This document shows, in pieces, positions 50,467-60,400 of a stretch of 64,000 bases of DNA (within the stretch, counting starts at the first letter, position 1; every line of letters starts with the position of its first letter). The position numbers were made by a program, and so were the translations under genes. This DNA is from Kitasatospora cineracea. GTDB lineage: Bacteria > Actinomycetota > Actinomycetes > Streptomycetales > Streptomycetaceae. The notes under the pieces are model-generated. The model was not told the origin of the DNA. It worked only from the letters and a program-made list of their open reading frames with translations, and did not search any database. The stretch lies in NCBI RefSeq assembly GCF_003751605.1, contig NZ_RJVJ01000001.1:4216001-4280000 (forward strand), given 5' to 3'.

Positions 50467-51320
50467 GCGAACCGGAGCAACCGGCCGTCGAGTGCCGGGA
50501 GTTGGTGTACAGCTTCGGCCACGGCCGGGGGAAGGGGCCGGTCACCCGGGCGGTGGACGGCGTCGACCTGGAGGTGCGCCCCGGCGAGGTGTTCGGGCTG
50601 CTCGGGCCGAACGGTGCGGGCAAGACCACCACCATCCGGGCGATCACCACCCTGCTGCCGACCGCCCGCGGCATGGTGCGGGTGTTCGGCCACGACTGCG
50701 CCACCGACCGCACCGGGGTGCGGCGGCTGCTCGGCTACGTCCCGCAGGCGCTGTCCGCGGACGCCGGGCTGACCGGGCGGGAGAACGTCGCCCTGTTCGC
50801 CCGGGTCTTCGACGTGGCCCGGGCCGAGCGCGCCGAACGGGTCGCCCAGGCGCTGGCCGCCGTCGACCTGACCGAGGCCGCCGACCGGATGGCCGGCACG
50901 TACTCCGGCGGCATGGTGCGCCGGCTCGAACTGGCCCAGGCGCTGGTCAGCGCGCCCCGGCTGCTGGTGCTGGACGAGCCCACCATCGGCCTGGACCCGA
51001 TCGCCCGGGCGGGCGTCTGGGAACGGGTCGAGGCGGTCCGCCGGGCCACCGGCATGACGGTGCTGGTCACCACCCACTACATGGACGAGGCCGACCGGCA
51101 CTGCGACCGGATCGCCCTGATGGACCGCGGCCGGATCCGCGCGCTCGGCACCCCCGAGGAGCTCAAGGCCCGGGTCCGGGCCGAGGACCCGGCCCAGGAC
51201 GCGCCCACCCTGGACGACGTGTTCCGGCACTTCTCCGGCCGGGCGCTGACCGACGACGCCAAGGAAGGGGAGTTCTCGGATGTCCGCCGCACCCGCCGCA
51301 CCGCCAGCCGAGTCGGCTGA
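50463..51320 (+). CDS. ABC transporter ATP-binding protein (DrrA-like)
   Basis: A 285-residue ATPase with Walker A GPNGAGKTTTIRAITTLLPT, signature YSGGMVRRLELAQAL, Walker B LLVLDEPTIGLDPIARAG and the H-loop VTTHYMDEADRHCDR. It is of the DrrA/ABC-2 drug-exporter subfamily. It overlaps the MarR gene by 4 bp and the permease gene by 41 bp. Confidence 0.95.
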   Translation: MSEPEQPAVECRELVYSFGHGRGKGPVTRAVDGVDLEVRPGEVFGLLGPNGAGKTTTIRAITTLLPTARGMVRVFGHDCATDRTGVRRLLGYVPQALSADAGLTGRENVALFARVFDVARAERAERVAQALAAVDLTEAADRMAGTYSGGMVRRLELAQALVSAPRLLVLDEPTIGLDPIARAGVWERVEAVRRATGMTVLVTTHYMDEADRHCDRIALMDRGRIRALGTPEELKARVRAEDPAQDAPTLDDVFRHFSGRALTDDAKEGEFSDVRRTRRTASRVG

Positions 51321-52143
51321 ACGACCGGATCCCGCACCGGAGTTGGGACTGCTGCTGGTCCCGCCGAAGGCCCGCACCGGCTGGCGGGTGGTCCCGGCCC
51401 GGGTGGTGGCGATGTGCACCGTCGAGCTGCAGAAGCTGCGGCACGACCGCACCGAGCTGTACACCCGGGCGATCCAGCCCGCCCTGTGGCTGCTGATCTT
51501 CGGCGAGACCTTCACCCGGCTGAAGGCGATCCCCACCGGCGGCACCCCGTACCTGGACTACCTGGCGCCGGGCATCATCGCGCAGTCCGCGATGTTCATC
51601 GCCATCTTCTACGGCATCATGATCATCTGGGAGCGGGACTCCGGGGTGCTCACCAAACTGCTGGTCACTCCGACCCCGCGGGCCGCGCTGGTCACCGGGA
51701 AGGCGTTCGCCGCGGGCGTCAAGGCGGTGATCCAGGCCGCCGTGGTGGTGGTGCTGGCCGCCGTGCTCGGCGTCGGGATGACCGCGAACCCGCTGCGGCT
51801 GCTGGGCGTGGCGGTGGCGGTGGTGCTCGGCTCGGCGTTCTTCTCCTGCCTGTCGATGACCATCGCGGGCATCGTGCTCACCCGGGACCGGCTGATGGGC
51901 ATCGGACAGGCCATCACCATGCCGCTGTTCTTCGGCTCCAACGCGCTCTACCCCGTCGACCTGATGCCCGGCTGGCTGCAGGCCGTCAGCCGGGCCAACC
52001 CGCTCAGCTACCAGGTCGACGCCCTGCGCGGCCTGCTCATCGGCACCCCGTCCCACCTCGCCCTGGACTTCGGCGTGCTGGCCCTGGCCACCGTCGCCGG
52101 GATCACCGCGGCCTCCGCGCTGCTGGGGCGGCTGGCCCGCTGA
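51280..52143 (+). CDS. ABC-2 type permease (DrrB-like)
   Basis: A 287-residue, about six-helix permease: QPALWLLIFGETFTRLKAIP, LAPGIIAQSAMFIAIFYGIM, LTKLLVTPTPRAALVTGKAF, and SNALYPVDLMPGWLQAVSRA before NPLSYQVDALRGLLIG. It is the partner of the upstream ATPase; together they form a drug/metabolite exporter of DrrAB type. Confidence 0.93.
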   Translation: MSAAPAAPPAESAERPDPAPELGLLLVPPKARTGWRVVPARVVAMCTVELQKLRHDRTELYTRAIQPALWLLIFGETFTRLKAIPTGGTPYLDYLAPGIIAQSAMFIAIFYGIMIIWERDSGVLTKLLVTPTPRAALVTGKAFAAGVKAVIQAAVVVVLAAVLGVGMTANPLRLLGVAVAVVLGSAFFSCLSMTIAGIVLTRDRLMGIGQAITMPLFFGSNALYPVDLMPGWLQAVSRANPLSYQVDALRGLLIGTPSHLALDFGVLALATVAGITAASALLGRLAR

Positions 52144-52164
52144 GGGCCCGGCCGGGCGGCGCGG

Positions 52165-52210
52165 GCTCGACAGCCGGACCCGGCCGGGCTCGACGGCCGG
52201 ACCCGGCCGG
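52165..52210. repeat. Two tandem 23-bp repeats between convergent genes
   Basis: 52165-52187 and 52188-52210 (GCTCGACAGCCGGACCCGG...) differ at one base. They lie between the ABC permease and SsgA-like genes. Confidence 0.8.
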
Positions 52211-52224
52211 AGTCCGACCGGGGC

Positions 52225-52665
52225 TCAACAGCCGGGCTCGGACGCCCCGTTCGCCGCGAACAGCGCGTCCAGCGCCCGGTCCACCAGGGCGCGCTCGGCC
52301 TCCCCGCCCGGCCGGACCAGCTGCAGCGTCCGCCGCACCCAGGCCGCCACCAGGGCGGCGGGGGCCTGCAGGAAGGCGTCGCCCTCCGGGGAGCAGAGCA
52401 TCAGGGTGACCATCCGCCGCCCGTCCACCACGGCCGGCCACACCCGCACGTCCCCCAGCCCGGTCGGCCGCAGCAGCCCCTGCACCAGCAGGTCCCGGGC
52501 GAAGAACCAGCCGATCGGCTGCGCCGAGTCGACGTGGAAGGCGATGTGCACCGCGTACGGGTCGTCGGCGCAGTACACCAGCCGCGCCGGGACCGGGAAG
52601 GCCTCCTCCGGCGACAGCAGCAGATCCATCACCAGGTCCAGGCGCAGCTCGGCGGGGCTCTCCAT
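52225..52665 (-). CDS. SsgA-like sporulation/cell division regulator (SALP family)
   Basis: A 146-residue protein of the SsgA/SsgB-like family, restricted to sporulating actinomycetes and controlling septum placement and spore-wall events. Typical blocks: FPVPARLVYCADDPYAVHIA, WFFARDLLVQGLLRPTGLGD, VRVWPAV and LMLCSPEGDAFLQAPA. ATG 52665 has a GGAGAAG site. Which SALP member it is cannot be told. Confidence 0.93.
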   Translation of the reverse strand: MESPAELRLDLVMDLLLSPEEAFPVPARLVYCADDPYAVHIAFHVDSAQPIGWFFARDLLVQGLLRPTGLGDVRVWPAVVDGRRMVTLMLCSPEGDAFLQAPAALVAAWVRRTLQLVRPGGEAERALVDRALDALFAANGASEPGC

Positions 52666-52981
52666 CACGGGTGTCTTCTCCACTCGGTCCGGCCCGGCGG
52701 GTCCGGGCTGGTCTGAGCAGGAGACTAGAGCCGCCCGGCGCACCCAGGACGCCGCCGGGCGCCAACGCTGTCCGGACGAACAGCCGGGCCCCGGTCCGGC
52801 CTGTGGGCGGCGACAAAACCCTCCCTCCAACGGACTGACGCACCGTCAACACCCACCCCCGCCCTCACCCGGGGAACGCCCGTGCGGGAGCCGCCCGTCC
52901 CGGCACCCCACGGCGTGTGCGCCGCCCGGCACGCCCCCGCGCCGACCGGACGCGCCGCCGCGCGCCGCCTAGGCTCACCGC
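52666..52981. other. Intergenic region between SsgA-like and PucR-like genes
   Basis: A 316-bp divergent gap. It contains the small palindrome TGACG-CAC-CGTCA at 52836-52848 and otherwise nothing I recognise. Confidence 0.5.
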
Positions 52982-54202
52982 ATGGGCACCCGACTCACCG
53001 ACGCGCCGGTCGACTCGGCCGCGCGACTGGCCGGCCACCTGCTGAACCGACTCGCCGAGATCACCGAGGAAACGGTCCGCCGGATCCGCGGCGGCATGAG
53101 CGTGTACCGCAGCGCCGGGCCGCTGCCCGCCGGGGACCTGAGCGAATCCGTCCGCAGCAACATCGAGTTCACCCTGCGCCGGCTCGCCCACGAGGACGGC
53201 CTCTGCCTGGAGGCCCCCCGCCGCACCGGACGGCTGCGCGCCGAGCAGGGCGTCCCGCTGGCCACCGTGCAGTCCGCGTTCCGGATCGGCTTCGCCAACC
53301 TCTGGGAGACCATGGCCGCCGAGTCGCTGCGCCACGGCCTCGCCACCACCGCGGAGCTGGTGCAGATGGCCACCGACGTCTGGCGGTTCAACGAAGAGTC
53401 CACCAACGCCATGATGAACGCCTTCAACGAGACCGCCGCCCTGCTGATGGTCCGCCGCGACCAGGAACGCTCCGCCCTGGTCGACGTGGTGCTGCGCGGC
53501 GGCATGGGCAACCCCGGCTCCGTCCTCGAAGCCGCCGACATGCTCACCCTGCCGTACGACGGCACCTTCGCCGTGGTCGTCGCCCACGCGCCCGGCCTCG
53601 CCCGGCAGGCCCTGCCCGACATCGAACCCACCCTGCGCGAGCACGACATGGGCTCCGCCTGGCGGCTCACCCCCGACGCCCACATCGGCATCGTCTCGAT
53701 GCGCGCCGCCGCCGCGATCGACCTGCTGGTCGACACCCTGCGCAGCCAGACCGTCCGCCGGGCCGGCGTCAGTCCCTGCTACACCCGCCTCGACCAGACC
53801 CCGCAGGCCCTGCACCTGGCCCAGGTCGCCCTCGCCAGCTCGGGCCGGCCCGACGAGACGGTCACCCTGTTCGACGACAACCCGCTGCCCATGCTGGTCG
53901 CCTCCGCGCCCTCCATCGCCTCCCGGATCGGCAACCAGGTGCTCGGCCCGGTCGTGGAACTCCCCGACAGCCAGCGCGAACAGCTCCTCACCACCATGTC
54001 CACCTGGTTCGCCGTCGACGGCTCCGCCGACAAGGCCGCCAAACTCCTCTACTGCCACCCCAACACCATCCGCTACCGGCTCCGCCGGATCGAACAGCTC
54101 TCCGGCCGCTCCTTCGAACGCCGCCTGGACTCCGCCGAGTTGTACATCGCCCTGCAGGCCGTCCTGCACCTGCCCGAAGTGGTCCGCGACCCGCTGGAGT
54201 GA
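52982..54202 (+). CDS. PucR family helix-turn-helix regulator
   Basis: A 406-residue regulator. The N-terminal part (LNRLAEITEETVRRIRGGMS, AFRIGFANLWETMAAE) is an RsbT-co-antagonist-like helical domain, the middle a GGDEF-like/CdaR domain, and the C-terminus a PucR-type helix-turn-helix: FAVDGSADKAAKLLYCHPNT, then IRYRLRRIEQLSGRSF. Such proteins control metabolism or development in actinomycetes; the target is unknown. It diverges from the SsgA-like gene. Confidence 0.88.
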   Translation: MGTRLTDAPVDSAARLAGHLLNRLAEITEETVRRIRGGMSVYRSAGPLPAGDLSESVRSNIEFTLRRLAHEDGLCLEAPRRTGRLRAEQGVPLATVQSAFRIGFANLWETMAAESLRHGLATTAELVQMATDVWRFNEESTNAMMNAFNETAALLMVRRDQERSALVDVVLRGGMGNPGSVLEAADMLTLPYDGTFAVVVAHAPGLARQALPDIEPTLREHDMGSAWRLTPDAHIGIVSMRAAAAIDLLVDTLRSQTVRRAGVSPCYTRLDQTPQALHLAQVALASSGRPDETVTLFDDNPLPMLVASAPSIASRIGNQVLGPVVELPDSQREQLLTTMSTWFAVDGSADKAAKLLYCHPNTIRYRLRRIEQLSGRSFERRLDSAELYIALQAVLHLPEVVRDPLE

Positions 54203-54213
54203 CCCGGGTCCTC

Positions 54214-54228
54214 CTGACGGGGCGTCAG
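54214..54228. terminator. Small palindrome CTGACG-GGG-CGTCAG after the PucR-like gene
   Basis: A 6-bp stem with a 3-nt loop, 12 bp after the stop codon. One of several near-identical palindromes in the window. Confidence 0.45.
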
Positions 54229-54356
54229 AGCGCCGCAGCCTCCGGTGCCTTCTCACCCGGGCCCCGGCCACCGGCCGCGACCGGCGCGTCCCGGGGCGGC
54301 TTCCGCTCCGGGAGCGGTTCGTGCGCGGTCGGTGCGCGATGGCAGGATCTCCGGGC

Positions 54357-55004
54357 ATGGGGACACCGATCAGGTACGTGAGCGCGAACAAGGCCGAGGT
54401 GCTGGAGCTGCTGAACTCCGGGGGGCGGCCGACCGAACAGCAGGCCGAGGTGCTGGCGCGGGTGCGCCCCACGGCCGTCGCGCTGGAGGAGCGGCTGGTG
54501 CGCCAAAGCGTCCGGTCGGAGCCGCCGGTCCCCGAGGCGCTGGAACAACTGCTCGCCGGACAGGTCGACCTGACCGGCCCGGCGGACGGCATCGCGTACA
54601 AGCGGGCGCTGCAACTGCTGCTCGCCCAGAGCGGTTCGGACGTCGGCCTGCTCGGCGGCTACCGGCGCCCCGTCCAGTGGTTCGCCCGGGTCGACGACGA
54701 GCTCAAGGCCGCCGGAGTGCCCGCCGAACTGCTGCCCTTCCACGCCTTGTTCGGCGGCCCGCCGGCCGGCTTCCCCGACCTCGGGGTCTCGCCCGACGGC
54801 CACCCCGACACCGGCTGCTTCCCGCTGGAGCGGTCCGGTGCCGCGCGGGACGCCTACCGGGCCGCCGCGCCCCTGGTCGACCCCGAGTGCCGGGCGGACG
54901 TGGAGGCGCTGGCCGAGCTCTTCGACGTCGAGGACGACTCCTGGCGGTACGGCGTCGAGCACTTCGCGCACTACTCCGACACCCTGTTCTTCCTGATCGG
55001 CTGA
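54357..55004 (+). CDS. Conserved hypothetical protein
   Basis: A 215-residue, probably cytoplasmic alpha/beta protein that I do not recognise. Characteristic stretches are GTPIRYVSANKAEVLELLNS, DGIAYKRALQLLLAQSGSDV, and LPFHALFGGPPAGFPDLGVS; the C-terminus is acidic (ELFDVEDDSWRYGVEHFAHY). The ATG at 54357 has a weak AGGA. No functional link to neighbours is evident. Confidence 0.65.
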   Translation: MGTPIRYVSANKAEVLELLNSGGRPTEQQAEVLARVRPTAVALEERLVRQSVRSEPPVPEALEQLLAGQVDLTGPADGIAYKRALQLLLAQSGSDVGLLGGYRRPVQWFARVDDELKAAGVPAELLPFHALFGGPPAGFPDLGVSPDGHPDTGCFPLERSGAARDAYRAAAPLVDPECRADVEALAELFDVEDDSWRYGVEHFAHYSDTLFFLIG

Positions 55005-55232
55005 CCGGGCCGGAGGGAACGGGGGCCGGGCTCAGTAGCCGCCGGTGACGTAGCGGGGCGATCGCGCCCTGGAGGTACCGCTCCACCTGCTCGCGCGAGA
55101 AGCCCCCGTGGCGGGTGGTGTACTCGGGGATCAGGCGGGACCGGTGGACCACCGCGTCGTCACGAGTCGTGCTGTCAGTCAGAGGGCCGCACAGTGCGGG
55201 GGCGCCGCACAGGGCCCTGCGGCGCCGGTCCG

Positions 55233-55706
55233 TCAGCCGGGCGGGGCGGGGCGGCGGCCGGGGTGGGCGGCCTGCCAGGCGGCCATCGAGGTGTTCCAGT
55301 CGGCGGCGGTCAGCGCGATCAGGGAGGCCGGGAAGAGGCCGTCCTCCTCCTTGGCGATGTGCGCGTGCAGCTCGTCGAAGGCGGCCAGCAGGACCGACCG
55401 GTCGGCGGGGGAGGCCAGGTCGGTGGCGGCGAGGAGTTCGGCGAGGCCGCGGTGCTCGGCCTCCAGGGCGTCGATGTACGCCGCGAACTCCGGGTCCGCG
55501 CGCATCACCCGGAACAGGCCGTCCTCCTCGCCCCGCCAGTGCGAGGCCAGTTCGGCGGCCAGCGGCGCCAGCAGCGCGCCGGCCGCGGCCGGGTCGCCCG
55601 CCTCCAGCAGGCGGGCGATCTCCCCGGTCAGGTCGGTGGCCGCCTCGTGCTCCCGGATGAAGTCCTTGATCAGCGGGATCTCACGGCACCCGCAGTAGTG
55701 GCACAT
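55233..55706 (-). CDS. Hemerythrin-domain protein with N-terminal Cys motif
   Basis: A 157-residue four-helix protein with the hemerythrin iron-ligand pattern: H in FIREHEAATD, H and E in LASHWRGEEDGLF, H in LEAEHRGLAE, then H...HxxxE in FDELHAHIAKEEDGLFPAS. It begins MCHYCGCREIP, an unusual Cys/His cluster that could bind metal or act in redox. Such actinobacterial proteins are proposed to handle oxygen, NO or iron. Confidence 0.9.
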   Translation of the reverse strand: MCHYCGCREIPLIKDFIREHEAATDLTGEIARLLEAGDPAAAGALLAPLAAELASHWRGEEDGLFRVMRADPEFAAYIDALEAEHRGLAELLAATDLASPADRSVLLAAFDELHAHIAKEEDGLFPASLIALTAADWNTSMAAWQAAHPGRRPAPPG

Positions 55707-55762
55707 CCCGCCAGTCTGGCCGCCCGCCCCGGCCGCACCCCCGCGGCACGCCGGGCCCGGAC

Positions 55763-55793
55763 TTGCCCTCGAGCCGCTCGAGGCTCCTACCGT
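55763..55793 (+). promoter_or_regulatory. MerR-type promoter of the disrupted MFS gene (19-bp spacer)
   Basis: TTGCCC (55763-55768) and TACCGT (55788-55793) are 19 bp apart. A perfect inverted repeat CCTCGAG-CCG-CTCGAGG (55767-55783) sits between, the classical layout of MerR-family multidrug regulators. The ATG follows 8 nt after the -10 box, so the mRNA is probably leaderless. Confidence 0.68.
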
Positions 55794-55801
55794 CGCCCGC
55801 C

Positions 55802-57200
55802 ATGGAAACCACCGTTGCCACCGCGACCCCTGCCGCCGCCCTGCCCCGGACGTACCTGTGGTGGCTGGCCGGCACCCGGGCCTCGGCCGCCGGGGACGCC
55901 GCCCTCGCCACCGCCCTCGGCTGGGCCGCCGGCGCGCACGGCGGGACGGCCGCCGGGCTGGTGCTGACCGCGGTCACCGTGCCGCGCACCGCCCTGCTGC
56001 TGCTCGGCGGCGCCGTCGCCGACCGGTTCGGCGCCCGCCGCACGGCGCTGCTCGGCGACACCGCGATGCTGGCCGTGGTGCTGGCGCTGGCGGCCGCCGA
56101 CCGGACGGCGGGCAGCACCCCGTGGACGCTGCTCGGCTTCGCGCTGCTGATCGGCACCGTCGACGCCTTCCAACTCCCCGCGAGCGGCGCCCTGCCCCGC
56201 CTGCTGGTCGCCCCGGAGCAGCTGCCCCGGGCCCTGGCGCTGCGGCAGGCCGGCGGCCAGGCGGCCGTCCTGCTCGGCGCCCCGCTGGGCGCGTTCCTGG
56301 TCGCGGGCACCGGCCTGGCGGGCGCCGCGGTCGCCGACGCGGCCACCTTCCTCGCCGTCCTCGCCGTGACGCTCCCGCTGCGGGTGACCCAGGAGCGGAC
56401 GGGCGGCGGGCTGCCCGCGGGCATGGCGGACGGCCTGCGAGCGGTGCGGACGAGCCGGACCCTGCGGGCGGCGCTGCCGGTGGCGGCCGTCGCGGCGGCC
56501 GGGGTGCTGCCGGCGGTCGGGCTGCCGGGGCCTGTCGTCAAGCCCCCGCCTGCCCCGCAACGCCTGGCACGCACTCTCGCCGCACCGGCCGAAAACCCAA
56601 GTACATCCAGTACGAGGGCTTCCGGCCGGCACGCCGAGAGCACGCACCAGCCGCCGCGGGGCCGCCCTCCGGGCGACGACGGGGGCTTGACGACAGGCCC
56701 CAGGACCACTGCTGGTGCGGGCGCACGGCTGGGGCGCGGGCGCGGCCGGCCTGTTGGCCGGGGGACAGGCGCTCGGCGTGCTGGGCGTCTCGCTGGTCGC
56801 GGCCCGCCGGGGCGTGCTGCGCCGCACCGGGCGCGGGGTCGCGCTGGGTCTGGCTGCCGCCGGGCTGGGTACCGCCGTGCTCGCGTCGGCGCCGTCCCCG
56901 GCCTGGGCGGCGGCGGCCGCGGTGGCGGTCGGGGCCGGTTCGAGCGCCTTCGCCTGCCACCTGGGCCCGCTCGTGCTGGCGGGCGCCCCCGCGACCCACC
57001 TCGGCCGGGTGCAGGCGCTCCTCGCCCTGGTCCAGAGCGCGGCCCTGACCGCCGCCAACCCCGCCTGGGGCGCCCTCGCGGGGGCGTTCGGCCCGCGGGC
57101 GGTGCTGCTCGGCTGCGCGCTGCTCACCGGGACGGCGGCCGCGGCGGCGGCCCGCGTGCTGCGCGAGCCGCCGTCCACGGGCGGTCGGGGCGAGGGGTGA
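55802..57200 (+). pseudogene. MFS transporter gene disrupted by a MITE
   Basis: The 5' part (55802-56527) encodes the first half of an EntS-like MFS exporter (YLWWLAGTRASAAGDAALAT to VAAAGVLPAVGLP). The 3' part (56703-57200) continues it in another frame (GPLLVRAHGWGAGAAGLLAG to ARVLREPPSTGGRGEG). Removing 56528-56702 restores LPGPLLV and the frame. The 175-bp insert is not a multiple of 3, so the protein is frameshifted after residue 242. A MerR-type promoter precedes the gene. Confidence 0.88.
56527..56701. mobile_element. Foldback MITE with 22-bp terminal inverted repeats
   Basis: The ends are perfect inverted repeats (GGGGCCTGTCGTCAAGCCCC..., 56527-56548 and 56680-56701). Inside, 56553-56604 pairs with 56610-56661 in a 52-position stem (38 matches) around loop ATCCA. 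It has no coding capacity. It interrupts an MFS gene. A target duplication cannot be defined beyond a G or GG. Confidence 0.88.
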
Positions 57201-57230
57201 AGGGCCGCCAGTTCCCGTGCCCGGATTGGT

Positions 57231-57256
57231 ACTTGCGGAAAGATCTTTCGGCAAGT
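57231..57256. promoter_or_regulatory. 26-bp palindrome, probable MalR-type operator upstream of the amylase gene
   Basis: ACTTGCGGAAAGATCTTTCG plus GCAAGT reads the same on both strands except one mismatched pair. The CTTGC...GCAAG outer bases resemble sites of MalR/Reg1, the LacI-family maltose regulator controlling amylase genes in streptomycetes. Confidence 0.62.
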
Positions 57257-57305
57257 GGGGCGGATTTCAGCCGGATTGTTCGCCGATGGGTGACGTCAAG
57301 GAGTC

Positions 57306-57334
57306 TTTACAGGCAGGTCATGCCTCAGTAACCT
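57306..57334 (+). promoter_or_regulatory. Putative amylase promoter
   Basis: TTTACA (57306-57311) and TAACCT (57329-57334) are 17 bp apart. A second small palindrome, TTTGCGCAAA, lies just downstream at 57355-57364. Confidence 0.45.
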
Positions 57335-57432
57335 CCTGGAAGTTCTTTCATGTTTTTGCGCAAACTCCCCCACCCATCCCCTGCCGCAAGGCAGTTCCCC
57401 ACCGCCTGCGGCCCCGTACGAGGGACACTCCC

Positions 57433-60400
57433 TTGACCAGACGAGCACGGCACCGGCGGCGCCCCATCGCCGCCGTACTGACCGCAGTGGCGGCACTCAC
57501 CGCCAGCCTGCTGTCCACGGCTCAACTAGGCGTCACCGCGAGCGCGGCGACCGACACCACGGCGGGCAGCAACACCGCCACCGTCTTCTACTACACCAAG
57601 ACCAGCAACTGGTCGACGTACAACCTGCACTGGGCCCCGGACGGCGGTAGTTGGACCACCGTGCCGGGCACCGCCATGCAGGCCGCCTGCACCGACTGGG
57701 TGAAGAAGACCGTCGACCTGGGCAGCGCCACCGGCCTGCAGGCGACGTTCAACAACGGCTCCGGCACCTGGGACAACAACGGCGGCAAGAACTACTCCCT
57801 GGGCACCGGCACCGTGGTGGTCAAGGACGGCGTGATCGCCCACAGCGACCCCTGCGGCACCGACAACGGCGGTACCGCCACGCCGAGTTCGAGCCCCAGC
57901 CCGAGCCCCGGCCAGTCGTCGACCGGCGCGAGCACGACCGTCTACTACTACACCAAGACCCGCAACTGGTCGGCCTACGACCTGCACTACGCCCCCAACG
58001 GCGGCACCTGGACCACCGTGCCGGGCGTGGCGATGGAGGCCGCCTGCACGGACTGGGTGAAGAAGACCGTCGACCTGGGCACCGCGACGGGCCTGCAGGC
58101 GACGTTCAACAACGGCTCCGGCACCTGGGACAACAACGGCGGCAAGAACTACGCCCTCGGGACGGGCGTGGTGACGGTCAAGGACGGCGTCGTGGGCAGC
58201 ACCGCGCCGTGCGCCACCGGCAGCCCCAGCCCGAGCCCCAGCCCGAGCGCTTCGGCCGGCTCCAGCCCCAGCCCGAGCCCCAGCCCGTCCGCGAGCGCCA
58301 GCGCCTCCGCCTCCCCGTCGCCGTCCGCGAGCAGCAGCGCGCCGGCCGGGAAGAGCGCCACCGTGTTCTACTCGACCGCGGTGGTCGGCTGGAGCATCGT
58401 CAACCTGCACTACGCCCCGGCGGGCGGGTCGTGGACGGCGGTGCCCGGCGTCGGCATGCAACTGGCCTGCCCCGGCTGGTACAAGCGCACCGTCGACCTG
58501 GGTTCGGCGGCCACCATGGCGGCGACGTTCAACAACGGCAACGGCACCTGGGACAACAACAACGGCGCCAACTACGTCGTCCCGGCGGGCGTCAGCACCG
58601 TGCAGAACAGCAAGGTCACCGCGAACGCCGCCGACCCGTGCGCGGCCGTCGTCCCCGACACCACCGCGCCGAGCGCGCCGGGCAGCGTGGCGGCCAACGC
58701 CACCGACACCTCGATCGTGCTGACCTGGGAGCCGTCCACCGACAACGTCGGGGTGACGGGCTACCAGGTCACCCGCAGCGGCGGCACCAAGGGCACCTCG
58801 GTGATCAACGTCGGCTCGACGGTGTACTCGGACAGCGGCCTGGAGGCGCGCACCGTCTACACCTACACGGTGAAGGCGCTGGACGCGGCCGGGAACGTCT
58901 CCGCGGCCTCCGCCGCCGCGGTCGCCACCACCGGTGACGCCCCGCCGGCCGCCAAGCCCGGCGAGATGATCGGCACCGACCCGCGCAAGGACCCGATCTA
59001 CTTCGTGCTCACCGCCCGGTTCTACGACGGCGACACGTCCAACGACCGGGGCGGCAACCAGGACGTGAAGTCCGGCAACGCGGCCAACGACGACCCGATG
59101 TTCCGCGGCGACTTCAAGGGCCTGGTGCAGAAGCTCGACTACATCAAGGGCCTGGGCTTCTCGGCGATCTGGATCACCCCGGTGGTGCTCAACCGCTCCG
59201 ACTACGACTACCACGGCTACCACGGCTACGACTTCTACAAGGTCGACCCGCGGCTGGAGTCGGCCGGCGCCTCCTACCAGGACCTGATCAACGCGGCCCA
59301 CGCCAAGGGCGTCAAGATCTACCAGGACGTGGTCTACAACCACAGCTCCCGCTGGGGCGCCAAGGGCCTGTACGTGCCCACCGTGTACGGCGTCCGGGAC
59401 GCCCAGTGGTCCTGGTACTACGACGAGAAGCAGCCCGGCTTCGAGTACGACGGCCTGACCGTCGAGCCGAAGAGCGGCAAGTCCTACTACAACGGCGACC
59501 TGTGGTCGACCACCCAGCCCGCCGGGCAGACCTGCGTCGGCTGGGGCACCCCGACCCAGTACAAGAGCCCCGAGGGCTACACCATCTACAACTGCCAGTG
59601 GCCGAGCCCCACTTCGGGCATGTTCCCGTCCAAGTACTACCACCAGTGCTGGATCGGGAACTGGGAGGGCGAGGACTCGCGCTCCTGCTGGCTGGCCGAC
59701 GACCTGGCCGACTTCAACACCGAGAACGCCGAGGTGCAGAACTACCTGATCGGCGCCTACAACAAGTACATCGACATGGGCGTGGACGGCTTCCGGGTCG
59801 ACACCGCCGTGCACGTCCCGCGGGTCACCTGGAACCGGCGCTTCCTGCCCGCCATCCAGCAGCGGGTCACCCAGGACTGGGGGCCGGCCAAGGCGCAGAA
59901 CTTCTTCGTCTTCGGCGAGGTCGCCGCGTTCGTCAACGACAAGTGGAACCGCGGTTCGGTCAACCACTCCGCGCAGTTCTACACCTGGAAGGAGCGCAAG
60001 GACTACACCAGCGACGACGTGCAGGCCGCCCTCGACCAGTACAACTACGAGGAGCAGCTGGGCACCGGCAACCAGCCGACGTCCACCAACGCCTTCCTGG
60101 ACGGCAACACCTACCACGCGCCCGACCACTCGAAGTTCTCCGGCATGAACATCATCGACATGCGGATGCACATGAACTTCGGGGACGCGCACAACGCGTT
60201 CGGCAACGGCAAGGACTCCGACGACTCCACCAACGACGCCACCTACAACGTGGTGTACGTGGACAGCCACGACTACGGGCCCAACAAGTCCAGCGTGCGC
60301 TACACCGGCGGCACCGACGCCTGGGCCGAGAACATGGCCCTGATGTGGACCTTCCGCGGCATCCCGACCCTGTACTACGGCTCCGAGATCGAGTTCCAGG

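Noticed and set aside
55011..55160. Minus-strand fragment (SRLIPEYTTRHGGFSREQVERY)
   Set aside because: Protein-like for about 35 residues only, with no family recognised and no clear start or matching stop. Left unannotated.
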